Source of the DNA: Macropodus opercularis
Lineage: Eukaryota > Chordata > Actinopteri > Anabantiformes > Osphronemidae
Assembly: GCA_030770545.1 (NCBI GenBank)
Contig: CM061092.1
Coordinates: forward strand, 16,865,501 to 16,929,500
Length of the DNA: 64,000 bases
Direction: 5' to 3'
The first letter of the stretch is position 1; each line of letters begins with the position of its first letter. A program made the translations under genes and the position numbers. Shown one piece after another: positions 26,051 through 38,153 of the stretch. The notes under the pieces were generated by a model. The model was given only the letters and a program-made list of their open reading frames with translations. It was not told where the DNA came from and ran no database searches.

Positions 26051-26461
26051 AAACCTTTCCCACCGATCACATGGAGAGCCACGGTCCTTCTCCCGGCGTT
26101 AGTAAAGCGACATCTTGCGGCTACAAGCTGAAATTATACTTGTTTTTCGAGTCCAAGTGTGGCCTAGTTTCACGCGACAGGGAGGTCAGGCTCAAAGCAG
26201 TCGCACACCTGCAGTTATACAGTAGTCACATTTATCATTAAATGACGTCACTGCCGCTGGTGGTACTTCAATAAAAGAATGTGAGCGTGTTGTTACTTGG
26301 CGTCCTTATTGGGATCAATCAATCAAATCAAAAAAAAAATCAAACTCAGAATTACAGTATATTTGTGAGAAATCCAAACATATCCCAGCTATTATTTGCA
26401 ACATTTAGATATATCTTCACATAGTCTTGACCAAACAAGGATTTCATTTGTTTCATTTCTG

Positions 26462-26587
<126 letters not shown>

Positions 26588-27149
26588 GTATTTTCTGTTG
26601 TGCATTGTCTGTGATCATTCTGTCTGTATCCCTAAATCTACAGTAACACATATCCTATAGCATAATCTCGGGCATAATATGATGCTTCTTAATACATGAT
26701 CATGTCATATAGCTGTGGTGAAAAAAGTACTCAAAAAAGTGTGCCTATTACTGTTGTTTACTTCAAAGTATACTTGATGTAATGAAAGTAAAATTACTCA
26801 TGGTGCAAGAATGGCTCGTTTTACAGTATGAGTATTAATATCAGTATTGTATTGCATTGTATTGTTTTGAGCAGGATTTTAAACATTGATAATAGTGCAC
26901 ACGTTAATGTTTGATCTAGTAGTGGTAGAGCTTGCAACATCTTACACTCTGATCATTGTATGTTTTGAAATCAATAAGGAGAACTAAACTCACCTCATTT
27001 ACTACTTTGTAGGATGCAAATTTATCACTGACGTTTTGTAATTATAATCTATTCTGTATAGGTAATTTGATTAAACAGCAGTAATGTAGCAAAAGTACAA
27101 GAATTAAAAAATAAATTTAGAGCCATAGAGCGATAGAGCGCCCCTGGCG

Positions 27150-27355
27150 GTGAAAAGACGTTACAAACGTTCAGCTCCTGAATTTTTACTGCCGACCCCG
27201 AGTCAGTTTCCGTTTGCCTCTGTTCTCTTGAAACGCAAGAAAAACTGACAGAAGACCAGTCTGAATACCACGGAATAACCGAGTCCACATCCTCCCTACC
27301 GGCAACGTGGCAAGATTCAACATTTCAACTTCAGTTGTGCTTTTTTGCCGCATAT
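27150..27355 (+). other. sec16b: Probable sec16b non-coding exon 1
   Basis: A GC-richer block without a long frame ends in a donor (gcatat/gtaagc, exon end 27355). It lies just upstream of sec16b on the same strand, about 1.1 kb from the gadd45a promoter. The start is not defined by a TATA box, so the left edge is approximate. Confidence 0.4.
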
Positions 27356-27735
27356 GTAAGCTACAAACCCTAGGACACGGTTAGTCATGTCTCAGTGTTT
27401 TTTTTATGTGTAATAATTATTCTAAAGACGGACGTGATTTCCTGTTTTCCAGACTTGTGCATCTGTCAGACTCCTCAGGGAGGTCCTCTGCTTTTCCTCT
27501 GTTTACTTTCAGTTCACTCAGAGTCCACAGACTGAGACGCACAATTCAAACACAACACACATGGATTATGAACATGCAAACTGAACTGTAAATAATCAGA
27601 AATTTTAAGTTAATTAAATGAAGTTCTTCAGTCCGTTACTAAGAGTATTATTAGTTGTTTTTTTTTTATTTATTAAAAAGTACTTCCTGTGAACTTTATC
27701 CTCTTGTTATCATGTTGATTTGTTATCATGTGCAG

Positions 27736-27792
27736 AGTGACATGATGTGGCAGTCGAGGGTGTACTTTGCCTGCATCTGGCATGTGTCAGCT
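27736..27792 (+). other. sec16b: Probable sec16b non-coding exon 2 with upstream ORF
   Basis: A 57-bp segment is bounded by an acceptor (catgtgcag) and a strong donor (cagct/gtaagt). It contains ATGATG (27742), which after splicing to the exon starting at 27886 reads 22 codons and stops at 27903, just before the main start at 27916. This would be a short upstream ORF able to dampen sec16b translation. RNA evidence is needed for the exon. Confidence 0.4.
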
Positions 27793-27915
27793 GTAAGTAT
27801 CTAAAAAATATTTTTCATGTGGATTTAACATTCCGAGATAAAGTAAACATTTCTTTCTAACCTACTGCTTCCCTACCTGTGTTAGGATCAGCTGGTCTTG
27901 TGACTAGAGGTCACC

Positions 27916-30900
27916 ATGGATCACAGAGGTCACCCCTGGCTCGAATCTGGTCACTCTCGCAGAGCAAAAGACAAAGACGACTGCTTCAGGTATTCTCACC
28001 AAGACAGGGGCCAGAACCGCCCGTCACCGGATCCCAGAAAGAGGGACAGACACTGGGCTCATCCTGGGGCCCACGTTGGTGCTCAGTTTACTAGTCCTCC
28101 TGCCAGACCAGAGCAGTATCCTTACAGTCCTCACCAGTACCACTATGGCTATGGGCAGCCAGAATACCAGAGACCCCAGTCAAGGTCTGTACAGTAATGG
28201 AACCCTGCACACAGTCTGTGGGAATGTTTCTTGTATGAATGATGGTGCTTGTTTAATGACAGATTCACAGTTTCAGTTGTGGCTTAGTTCAGGGTTTTAG
28301 CACATCTAACAACACTGATGTAACCAGGGGTGTTTTAATTTTAGGCATGGGTATGACTACCCACTCCACAGCCAATGGGACTACGGGGAAACCTATGGTT
28401 ACTACAACCATGACTACTATAGAGGACAGCACGGACAACAAGGTAAACGAATACAAAAATGACTCTGCTGGACAGTAAAATTAGTATTAGTACTCTATGT
28501 AATAAGACAATATGTTACTCTCCCCATTAAGACTCTGGACGATCGGTTCCCCAAGACTCCTGGGGTCCAGAACATTATTATGAAAGAACATCAAAGCAGG
28601 GACATTCAGGGAGCTCCCTCACAGAGGACTACAGGTGTGCCACAATATCAACTCCTATGGAAGCCAACCCAAGACAGTATTAATGAAAACGTTCAGTTTA
28701 GATGTTGTACGTTTGTAAATGCTACAGTTAACATGCTTCTTAACCAGAAGATGTAATATTGATGAGTTTCAAAACCATACTATGCAAGGTCTAAATCAGT
28801 AAAACTGCTTTTAACTGAGAGACAAGATGATAAACTGAACTGCTTAATTAATTACTTTACTTTACTGAAAACCATCATAGTAGCAACATGCAGCTGCTTT
28901 TATTCACTGTCTATGTCTGGGTTTTAGCAACAACAGTTAACATTCTGGGTTAATCTAAAGGATTACAATATTTATAATAGATACAAAATGAAAAGTGTTT
29001 ACTGTTGTTTTAATGGAAAATACAGTATATCACACATTTTTTCAGGTATGACCAAAGGAGAGACATCTCCCAGTGTTACCTCAAGGACCATGAAGACAAT
29101 CCCTCCAGAGAGAATGGAGAAGTTTCCTCTTACTACCTGACAACATTAGAAAGTTCGAAACACTCGGGTTTATCTTCCAGCAGCTATGAACTGAGTCAGT
29201 ACATCAATGGGTCTGAACACAGTGACCCTGTCCCACAGCTGGCAGGTAAGTACATTCACAGCAGTTTTTCTCAGGTGACTTTTAGTAACGATTGTCACAC
29301 ATGTTCTTCAGTAATTCATATTTTTCTTAGAGCATGCAAATCAGACGCCAGCTCCCCTGAAGTACTCAATTCCTCATGCAGTTGTCAGCTTTGGACCTGC
29401 CGGTCAGCTGATACGGGTCACACCAGGCTTCTCCACGCAGGAAAACACCAGCAAGCTGGAGATCCACAGTCTGGAAGTGGGTTCAGCATAAGCCTGCAGA
29501 GATAAGACTATTAGGATTTCTGAAAAAGGGCTAAGGCTAAGTGGTTTTCGTCTCTATCTGCATAGGTCATTCTGAGTGAGACGCGGGAACAGCAGGAGAT
29601 AAGAAAGTTCCCTGGGCCTCTAACTAGGTATTGGTTGGTTGGTAGTGGTTTTTCATTTGTTGTGAATTTAATGTATTTAATGTGAAATAGTAGTGTGTCT
29701 ACAAAAATGATTATGTCATCTTTTTGAAGGGAAGGTTTGCACAAAGTAGATGCTATGGAGTTTGCGTACCAGATGTCCGGTGCCTGCATGAGAGATGAGA
29801 AGCTGCATGATAAGAGCTCTGCTGCCCTCTTGTGGAATCTACTGATACTCCTCTGCAGACAGAATGCTGTAAGTACATTCAATTCAATTCAATTTTATTT
29901 ATTCATACTTTATTTATTAACTACTTTGAATAGTCTAGTTGGGATTGGGTCTAAGAGACGTTTGCAAATGCGTATTGCTGCTTTAGTATCGATAGTCGCG
30001 AGGTTAATATAAAATAAGAAAAATAAAATCAAACACGGACGAGAAATGCAAACAAATGCAAAAAACAAGCTGACCTTTCTGACGAATTATCTCCACCGGT
30101 TTCCTCAAAAGTCATATTGCACATCCGAGCGACTCGGAGAAGAGAAGTAGCTGATTTAGCACAGTTAATTATTGAAGCTACCTCGGTCTCTATGGGCAAG
30201 AAGCAGTCTAAGGACGACAGAGGCCTAACCAGTAAATCTAAAGCTGTTGGAACAGCAGATAGATTTATGATGTTTGTTAATTGTCTCTGATGAATTCTTT
30301 CTCTAATGGATATGATTTTTATTTGTAAAGAAATTCATAAAGTCATTGCTGCTGAGGTTTAAAGGGACACTAGGCTCAACACAGCTATGACTCTAAGTCA
30401 GCCTGGCTACAGTGCTGAATAGAAACCTGGGGTTGCTTTAATTTTCCTCAATGAATTATGAATAATTTGTGATTCTAGCAACCTGAAGTGCTTTTTATAC
30501 AGGATTCATGTCATTTGTTAGAACGCCAGTGCGTTTATTTCTTCTTCTTAAGGTTGCATATCTCTGAGTTATATCCTTATTATGTTTTTACATGTTCTTT
30601 TCTTTCTTCTCTATCCCCTCACCCCAACCGGTCAAGGCAGATGGCCGCCCACACTGAGCCTGGGTCTGCTGGAGGTTTCTTCCTCGTTAGAGAGGGAGTT
30701 TTTCCTCTCCACTGTTGCTATTTAAATGTACAATTTATCGATTGGCTACAATTAAAAGCTTGCTCTATGTGGGAATTGTTGGGTTTAGTTGTGTAAGGTC
30801 TTAAAACCTTACTTGTAAAGTGCCTTGAGATAACTGATGTTGTGAATTGGCGCTATATAAATAAAGTTGAATTGAATTGAATTGAATATTATAGATGAGC

Positions 30901-33900
30901 TTGCTAAACATGTGTCTTGGCATATTTTTCACAAAAATGTTAATACCTTCAGCAAATAGTTGGTTCAGACATCGCAGAGCTGCTGATGCAGGGGTCGCAA
31001 TCAGATGGAAGCTGGAAGTCAGAGGCTCCCACGCTCATCGACCTCAGTGAGAGCCCGGCTGCTGAAGCACCACCTTGCAAAGGAGACGACCTCCTCACAG
31101 GAGACTGGAGCAGCTTCAGCTCGGAGAACTCTGAAAAGGCCCTGCAGAGTTACACTCAACTGCTTCTGGCTGGAAGAAAGAAGGTTTCACTTTTGCATCT
31201 GAGTATACTGCATATATCTCAGTATTTCAAATGATTACTGAAAATTACACTTTAGGACTGATATGATATGAAAGTGGGACACTTGGTAGTTCAATGCATT
31301 CTGTTAGTTTACATGGGTGTCATACTATTCTGGGATGTGAATACCTGTCTCATTTTCCTATGTGAATCACAGGAGGCTTTGGAGTCGGCTATGAGCAGTG
31401 GCCTATGGGGTCATGCACTGTTTCTGGCCAGCAAAATGGACAACAGATCCTACACCACTGTACTGAACAGGTTAAGTAACATTGCATTTTCAATGCTTTT
31501 ATCACCAGTAGGTAGTCATCTTCTTTAAATCTGGCCTGCCCTCTTGATCAAGTTTGATTAGTTTTCATTTACAGAGATTAATTTCTACATAATTTGACCA
31601 TGAAATTACCACATTGCTGTGAAGTCAATGACATTCCTACTACTTCAGCTCAATGCTAGTTAGTGAATGTTACCATGCTGCAGCTTGTTATCATCACCAC
31701 TGTAGTGTGTGATCATGCTGATGTTGGCTATTTATCCTCACATACTGTTAGATTCTCATGAAATGTATTATATAAAAATATAGATAACTGTCATTTATGG
31801 TAATAATTGTATAGTAGACAGTTTAATCAAAAATAATCTACTACTATACTATTTGGCTCTAGTCAGGGCCAAGCATTCATATATTTTTATACTTGTGTGT
31901 GGTAATGAATATGGCAGAACACCTGCTCAAACCAACACGTTCTACAGTTTGCCTTGCATCCAAAAATAGTTCACTACATTTTGAACTTGTGAGAAACGAT
32001 AAGATTAGACTTAAAATAAAATATCTTATTACCTGCCAATTGCATGGAGGTATTTGCTATGGTGTTTGTGTCTCAGTGATTAAGAACCTACTGCTAAGGT
32101 TATATATGAGTATTTGATTTTTTTCAGTGATTATTAATTTAGCATGTAGTAAGCCTACTTCTGATAGAAGTTGTTTTTATTTAGTGTATCGTGACTCCAG
32201 AGTTGTACTGATTTTTTTTTTATCATTGGTCATAATAGGAGCCATTGCCACTGTGCTTGAGAATATAAATCAACACATTTGACATGTCAGTACCTTCATT
32301 TAATGTTAGTGCGCCCATCTTTAGGGAAATTGACATTGATCTTTGTATTATTTTGCAGTTCCTCTGAATAGTCTATTATGAACCCAGTCCACCCAGCGAC
32401 ATATGCCAAGGTGTCAGTTTAGGAATGTGTGGGGAGGACAGATTTTGATTTGTGTTTGACAAGGAGTTGGGGGGTGGGGGGTGGGGCAGGGGGTGAGCTG
32501 TTGTATCAGGTCTGTAGACAGTAGCAGCAGCTCTTTAAATGTGAGAGTTCCTGTTTTAGTTCAGCAGTTCACTTGCTAGAATGCAATAAAGTCCGAGTTA
32601 ACATAAAGTCTGTGTTGGCAGGTTTACAGGCCATCTAACAGCCAGCGATCCCCTGCAGACTCTGTTCCAGCTGCTGTCAGGGAGAATTCCTGCTGTGGCC
32701 ACAGTAAAACTTCAACTAATCCAATCATCACAGTTTAATTTCATGTATTCTGAATTTTACACCAGTGGGGATCTTGTTAGCCAGTACAGCTTTTTATGTA
32801 ATGTTCTGTGCTCAGTGCTGTGGAAATGAAAAATGGGGAGACTGGAGGCCCCATCTGGCAGTCACGCTCTCCAACGAGACAGGGGATCCTGCTGTCCAAC
32901 AGAAGGCCATAATCACCATGGGAGACACGCTTGGTATAGAAACGTGGTTTGACTGACTGACAAGTTTTTTGTCATATGTCAACGCACATCAGTGAGCTGA
33001 CTGTTTTGTTCCTCTTCTCCCACGTGCAGCCTCCAGAGGCCTTGTACATGCTGCCCATGTGTGCTACCTGACAGCCAATGTTCCCTTTGGGGTGTTCTCA
33101 AACAAGATGGAGAGACTGGTGCTGATAGGCAGCAGCCACAGGTGAGCTGGGCCACCTCCTTTAGTCCACCAAATTAATGTCTAGTCATAATATTGATGTC
33201 AGCTGATGTGATCTGAGCCCGGTTTGGTTTGCTGCATCCTTTTCTCCCCTTGCACTTAGACAATCATTTGACCGCTTTGCCACAAACTCTGCCATCCAGT
33301 GCACAGAGTTGTATGAGTACTGCCAGACACTTGGGGGGAAATGCTTTTCAATACCATCCTTTCAGGTAGCTGCCCAATTACACCACATGTAACTTCCTTT
33401 TTCCAATGTGTCAATAGCTAATGCATTTATCATCACTCTAATGTGTCCTAAAGAAAGTACTTTAATTTTAATTCCACCTGAATGTTGCTGTGTTTCAGGT
33501 TTATAAGTTCATATATGGTTGTCGACTGTTGGACTGTGGCCTCGCATCCCAGGCCTTTCATTACTGTGAGGTGGTGGGACAGACAATCCTCAGACAGACA
33601 GAGCCATTTCTCATCCTGACTGCAGAGCTTATTAAGGTATGCTTATGAACTTATGAACCTCTTATATATTAAAGTACTCTGATCTGTTAAAATGGAATGT
33701 GTGAGTCCTCCTTTCAGCTGGCAGACAGACTGAGATACTCAGAGGGCCAGTTCAGTGAAGCAGGGCTTAATGGAACAGAGGAGGAGCCTGCCTGGCTAAA
33801 ATTGCTGCGTGCTAGACAACACAGTTTGCAGGTGATCAGCTACTTCATTGCACAGAAATTAAACATAAAAGTTGCATTACTGGTTTAACTGAGCAGTTTG

Positions 33901-35779
33901 CAGGAACTAAAACTGTATGTGTATATAATTTGGCTTAGATGGGGAACTGTGTATGTACCGAACCATACCAGTCAGCACCAGAGGCAAGTGCTGTGGGACC
34001 TGGATATAGCAATGTGTGCAGAGGTAAATATCTTATCCTGTCATTACTGTGACTGATGTTGGTGTTGCCTATTCCCCACTAGAGAGCAGCGTCCTCATTC
34101 ATATACAATACATCTGCTGTGTCAAAGAGCTTTTCTCTTATTTTATTCCTGCAGGATCTGACTTGGATGACCTGACTCGTGACATCCACAGTCCAGAGCC
34201 TGAGCTTCTTTATTACAGAGAAACAGAAGATCATGAAAACCTTTTGGATCAAACTGAAAGAAGCACAGAGGAAATTACAGTGTTAACACAGAACACAAGT
34301 GGAGCTCAGGGCTGGTACGAAATGTACATCGGCATGTCAGATAAAGAAACTCTTTGAGCACACGATATCTAATTCTAATCGACACTGTCCTCTCTGTTGC
34401 TCTCTCTAGGCCAAACGCCAATCCCCCTATCCCAGTTACAGGCGTTTATGTTCCTCCAGCAGCCGCGGTCGTCACGAGCCAAGACTTCAGTTATCGTAAC
34501 ACAGATAGTGCTGAAGTCAGAACCGTCCCACCAAACTGTCCTCCAAATTATCTGCCATCAGCAGCAGAGGGTGAGAATTTAAACCATTCATTTGCTCCTC
34601 TAATCAGATATTAATTGTGGTTCTGTGGAAATCATGACTGTGTGTAATATATATTATATGATATTTCTCTATGGCTGCTCCTACAGGACTTGGATCATCA
34701 CCTAATCCTTTAGCGGTGAGAAATAATTGAAGTGATAAGTACAAAGATATGAAGATCCTCTTGTTCACATCTGTCATGTCTTGCTGGATTTATGTACGGC
34801 TAAATTTCAGTGTTTTACCACTATTAATATTATTAATATGTTTAAATGCAGAGAACACAGAGAAGACTATTTCCCAATAACCTGAATGTCTGTTTTCAAA
34901 TGTTCATTTGGAGGTCGACATCAGTGACCAAGGACAAAAGCATCAGAGCATGCCAAAGGAATTAGAGACCCGTGAGCAGACAACCGAGCCTCCTAAACAG
35001 GTGGGTGGATCCCCGTCGCATTCACACCTATGAAAGCAGATCAAAGTCATCTGCCCTATGTCTCACTTTCTTCTGTGTTATGTGCAGAGCACCAAGACGG
35101 GATGGTTTAGTGGCTGGTTTAAGTCAAAACCCAAAGATGTTCAAAAGGAGAGTTCAGAGCAGGGAGGCCTAGCTCACACAGTAAGATTAAAGCACAGATA
35201 TGTTTTTTTTTGTTGTAATGAAGGATCTCTAATGACGGTTTAAGATTAATGGTATAAGGTATTTTTGTACATTTTCCCAGGAGGCACCACCTGCTGCTGC
35301 TTTCTGCGCCCCTCCTCCACCTGCCATTGTCTCTCCTAGCATGTATCCAACCCAGGCTTCCTCTCCTGGTGTTAATCCTTTTTCAAGGAAAGCAGGTGAA
35401 TTAGGCCATAAGACAATTAGCAGAATACTGCAAAAGTGACATATCACTGTTTTTAATAGATTTTAACCACACAAGTCGTAGGTCACACGTCACAGGGATG
35501 GTATGTGGGGTCACTGACCTACCCATGTCACTGGCTATTATAGAAGAGCTGTGCTCTTTCTGTGTCTCTGCCATTAACACGTGTTGAGCAGTGTGTCCAG
35601 TTTCATATTTGGATGACTGCAGTCATAATATATGCAGCTTGCTTTTTTCTAGTTTCTTAAATTTGAAACACTGCAGTGGTTTAGTTGCCACTGATGACAT
35701 TTTAGCTACTAAACTATGCAAATATGATAGGATTTCTATAAATATCCTTGTCTCCCACATAGGCCAGCAGCTGGGGTAG
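27916..35779 (+). CDS. sec16b: Protein transport protein Sec16B
   Basis: Scaffold of ER exit sites. Sec16 proteins bind Sec13, Sec23 and Sar1 and organise COPII coat assembly; the B form is also linked to peroxisome biogenesis. Coding exons: 27916-28184, 28345-28442, 28532-28634, 29046-29245, 29331-29476, 29566-29627, 29730-29868, 30953-31183, 31373-31470, 32622-32703, 32816-32933, 33030-33141, 33260-33365, 33499-33636, 33718-33831, 33939-34023, 34155-34314, 34410-34569, 34914-35000, 35088-35180, 35281-35395, 35763-35779. All phases agree, giving 910 residues (human 1060). Residues 1-220 are rich in Tyr, His, Gln and Pro. The central conserved domain begins near 235 (HAVVSFGPAGQLIRV, then KLEIHSLEVIL) and includes LLWNLLILLCRQNA, IVGSDIAELLMQ, GHLTASDPLQTLFQLLSGR, NEKWGDWRPHLAVTLSNETG and VHAAHVCYLTANVPFGVFSN, ending near 670. 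The tail is Pro-rich, has GWFSGWFKSKPK near 841-852, and ends GQQLG. It is called B because of its compact size and its znf648/glul synteny. A candidate micro-exon at 34687 is left out because it breaks the frame. Confidence 0.93.
29877..30888. mobile_element. Rearranged LINE fragment filling sec16b intron 7
   Basis: The element occupies about 93% of the 29869-30952 intron. The left end (29877-29905, ttcaattcaattcaatttta) is the LINE tail in antisense. It is followed by antisense interior sequence to 29955, a foreign 182-bp block (29956-30137), more antisense interior to about 30500, and then the LINE 3' end in sense (about 30590-30888), ending in the gcgctatataaataaa block and ATTGA repeats. 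The sense 3' end matches, in reverse complement, the 19711 end of the gng12 copy. The mixed orientation suggests twin-priming inversion or nested insertion. No intact protein frame remains. Confidence 0.8.
29956..30137 (-). pseudogene. Exact copy of gadd45a exon 1 and part of intron 1 inside sec16b
   Basis: The block is 182 bp and identical at every base to 25757-25938, in the same orientation. It holds the gadd45a start codon, 41 coding bases and the splice donor, but no later exon, so it cannot make Gadd45a. Because intron sequence is included, it was copied from DNA or unspliced RNA and is not an ordinary mRNA retrocopy. Four bases, agac, are shared between source and LINE at the left junction. 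An assembly error must be excluded. Confidence 0.9.
32469..32493 (+). other. G-quadruplex-like run in a sec16b intron
   Basis: Four runs of four to six G separated by one or two bases lie on the sense strand of the intron between exons 9 and 10. This fits the canonical G4 pattern and would also be present in the nascent sec16b RNA. Confidence 0.6.
34687..34715 (+). other. Candidate frame-breaking micro-exon in sec16b
   Basis: A 29-nt segment is bounded by a good acceptor (gctcctacag) and donor (tagcg/gtgaga). In one frame it reads LGSSPNPLA, which suits the Pro/Ser-rich tail, but the phase left by the preceding exon gives an in-frame TAG within it. Skipping it keeps the sec16b frame intact. 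It may be an alternative exon that triggers decay, a relic, or chance. Confidence 0.3.
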
Positions 35780-37195
35780 AAACCTTATCATCTAGCCTGT
35801 ATCACAGGTAAATCTTCACGATAAATATAACTAGACTGAAGATATTAATTCATTTAATTTAAATCTGTTCTTTTTTACTTTTCACTGCTAATTTAATGTG
35901 ACTGTGTCAAGATGTCTCATGAGAGCTTTACCTGGTGCTGGAAGAGCACAAGTAAATTCCATACTGCTCACCACTGCCCACGTTTCTTTTTTAAGGATGC
36001 CCTTTAAACCCCACCACCCCCCACCCCCACCCCACCAGCTCGCCCACCATCACGGTGCATGTCGGAAACGAAAATACATGGTATGGACTGGAATAGTAAT
36101 TCACATTGCAGTGCGTAAAACTTCTGAGTTGAGGGCATGTAAATCTAAGCAACTGCATACACGTGATCAATATTTTATGTTTCTTTTAACAATGACTTTG
36201 AGGCATGCAGAGAAATCAAATTGGATCAATTACTTCTCATGTTGTCAATCTGCCGAGATTGATGAGACCACATGCTTACAAAAGTAAGGGAGGGAATTGG
36301 AAAAGACCTCTCCTGGGAGCAAAGCCAACATGTCTACATGTCTACACTCTGAGCAAACAAAGATGCTTAAATCAGCTGTTTATGTGTTAATGATACTTCT
36401 TTGTGTTAATACATGTACTAACAGGACAGGAAACGTGCAGATAGAGCTCATGAAGGCTACTTAAAATTGATAGAAAAACCCTAATATATATGCATTGAAT
36501 ATAATTCAGAGCATTATCTTACTTTATAACACAGTGATGTTTTGAATTTATTAATTGTATTAATTTCTTGTAGCTCTGTGCTTACTGTTTTACTGTACAG
36601 TATGTGTAAAAGCCTTTTTTGTACCTCTGCACTTGGACGACTTGTGCAACTTTGCCTCAGAGTAAATTCACAGTATTAAAATGTAGTTGTCAGCATTTGT
36701 TGTTTTTCTGTTGTTGCTTTAAGACCATATCAAATCTAATGAATAATGAAAAAAACCCACATCTAAGACACGATGCCAAGAAAGAGCAGGGATTCCAAAC
36801 AAACCTTTCACTTAATGTAGAGCAAGTGACAACACAGCAACTGCCATCTCCTATTACGATTAGTCTGCAGGAGCCAAGTGGGAGGGGGACACACTGGCCG
36901 AGAATCCAGTACACACACACACAAACACACACGCAAGGCCTGGCCATTACACTTCAGAGCAGCGACAGCTTGTTCCATGTGGCATCGGGGTGAAATCTGA
37001 TCCTCCTGATCAATGTGAGATGTAGTAATAAGTAATTATGGCTCAAGTCTTTTAAAAATAATATCATTACAAATTTATTATTAGTTAGATTAGACAATAA
37101 ATACTTCACAGTTAACAGTTTATGATATTCACTTGGTCTCAAAAGCTACAGCTTAGGATTCTGACCTGTCTTGTTAAATAAAACACTTTTTTTGA
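35780..37195 (+). other. sec16b: sec16b 3' UTR (inferred)
   Basis: The non-coding region after the sec16b stop includes a C-rich tract (about 36008-36042) and a short CA repeat (about 36912-36935). AATAAA at 37177-37182 is the best poly(A) signal, giving a 3' UTR of about 1.4 kb. The 129- and 124-codon frames in it have no recognisable features. Confidence 0.4.
37177..37182 (+). terminator. sec16b: Candidate sec16b poly(A) signal
   Basis: AATAAA followed within about 10 bp by a T-rich run. It faces a minus-strand AATAAA at 37210-37215, so the two genes probably end within a few tens of bases of each other. Confidence 0.45.
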
Positions 37196-37209
37196 CTTAA
37201 ATGAATGTG

Positions 37210-37215
37210 TTTATT
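37210..37215 (-). terminator. Candidate znf648-like poly(A) signal
   Basis: AATAAA on the minus strand, about 0.94 kb beyond the zinc-finger gene's stop codon. A second minus-strand AATAAA at 37513-37518 could give a shorter message. Confidence 0.4.
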
Positions 37216-38153
37216 CTGAAACAGACAGAAGCAAAAGATACATACAATTTGCTGAACTTTTAAAACTTCTAAAACAAGGACAGTTTCTCTTATCACTGCT
37301 CTACCTCTAGGCAGTAGTTCTTATAAAAGAATATTCATCAGTCATCCAAGCCAAACATTCTTGTGCGTCATCAAAAAGAAGCTGCGTCACGGGAGACATA
37401 ACATGCAGAGTGACCTACAGTACTCAATAGGTTTACACATACAGTACATATAGTACAACACGGGATGTGTGTTTTAGCAGTAATGTAAAACGGATAAACC
37501 AAATTTGCAGTATTTATTTATAGTACGACAGTTTGCAGGCCCCTCGCTTAGTAACCAATGCATTCAACTACTAAACCAGTGTTTTCATGTGGTCACATAC
37601 ATCTCAAGAGAGCATTTTTTTCAGCTCTTTCTATTTGTGATTAAGGAAAAAACAACAGCCAACATCACAAGTATGATGTACCAATAAGACCCATGGGTAT
37701 AGTAGGCATTGATGGATGGACAACATTAGGCTGTTACTCTGTCAAGACACTATAATGTACCAGCTGGCTATCTTATAAACTGTTTATGACAGCTCTCATC
37801 TCACAGCTGCGTCTTTATGTGACTGTAAACTCTGTGAGGAGTGATTGACAGTTTAAAAAGTTGGTGAGCCCCGCCCCGTGTACTGTAAGTACAGTAAGTA
37901 AATCCCACTTTGCTCAGCAGTTTCAAGAATTACCTGATCTAGTACTACGCTATACTGTGGACCATAGCCTGCAATTATAGTAAACTGTTGTCTATATTGT
38001 TATTAGCAAACTGTCTCTTCTAGTGCTTTGGTAACTTTCACCTTACACTGTAAGTGTATATGCACTTACTTGCATATACATTCGTCTAAAATAAATAATG
38101 TTTTATGCAACTTGCAAAGTAATGGGTGTACACAATACCTGACTTAAACAGGC

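Noticed and set aside
27110..27150. CTCF-like word near gcccctggcggtg upstream of sec16b
   Set aside because: One base short of the core spacing when aligned, so not counted as a match.
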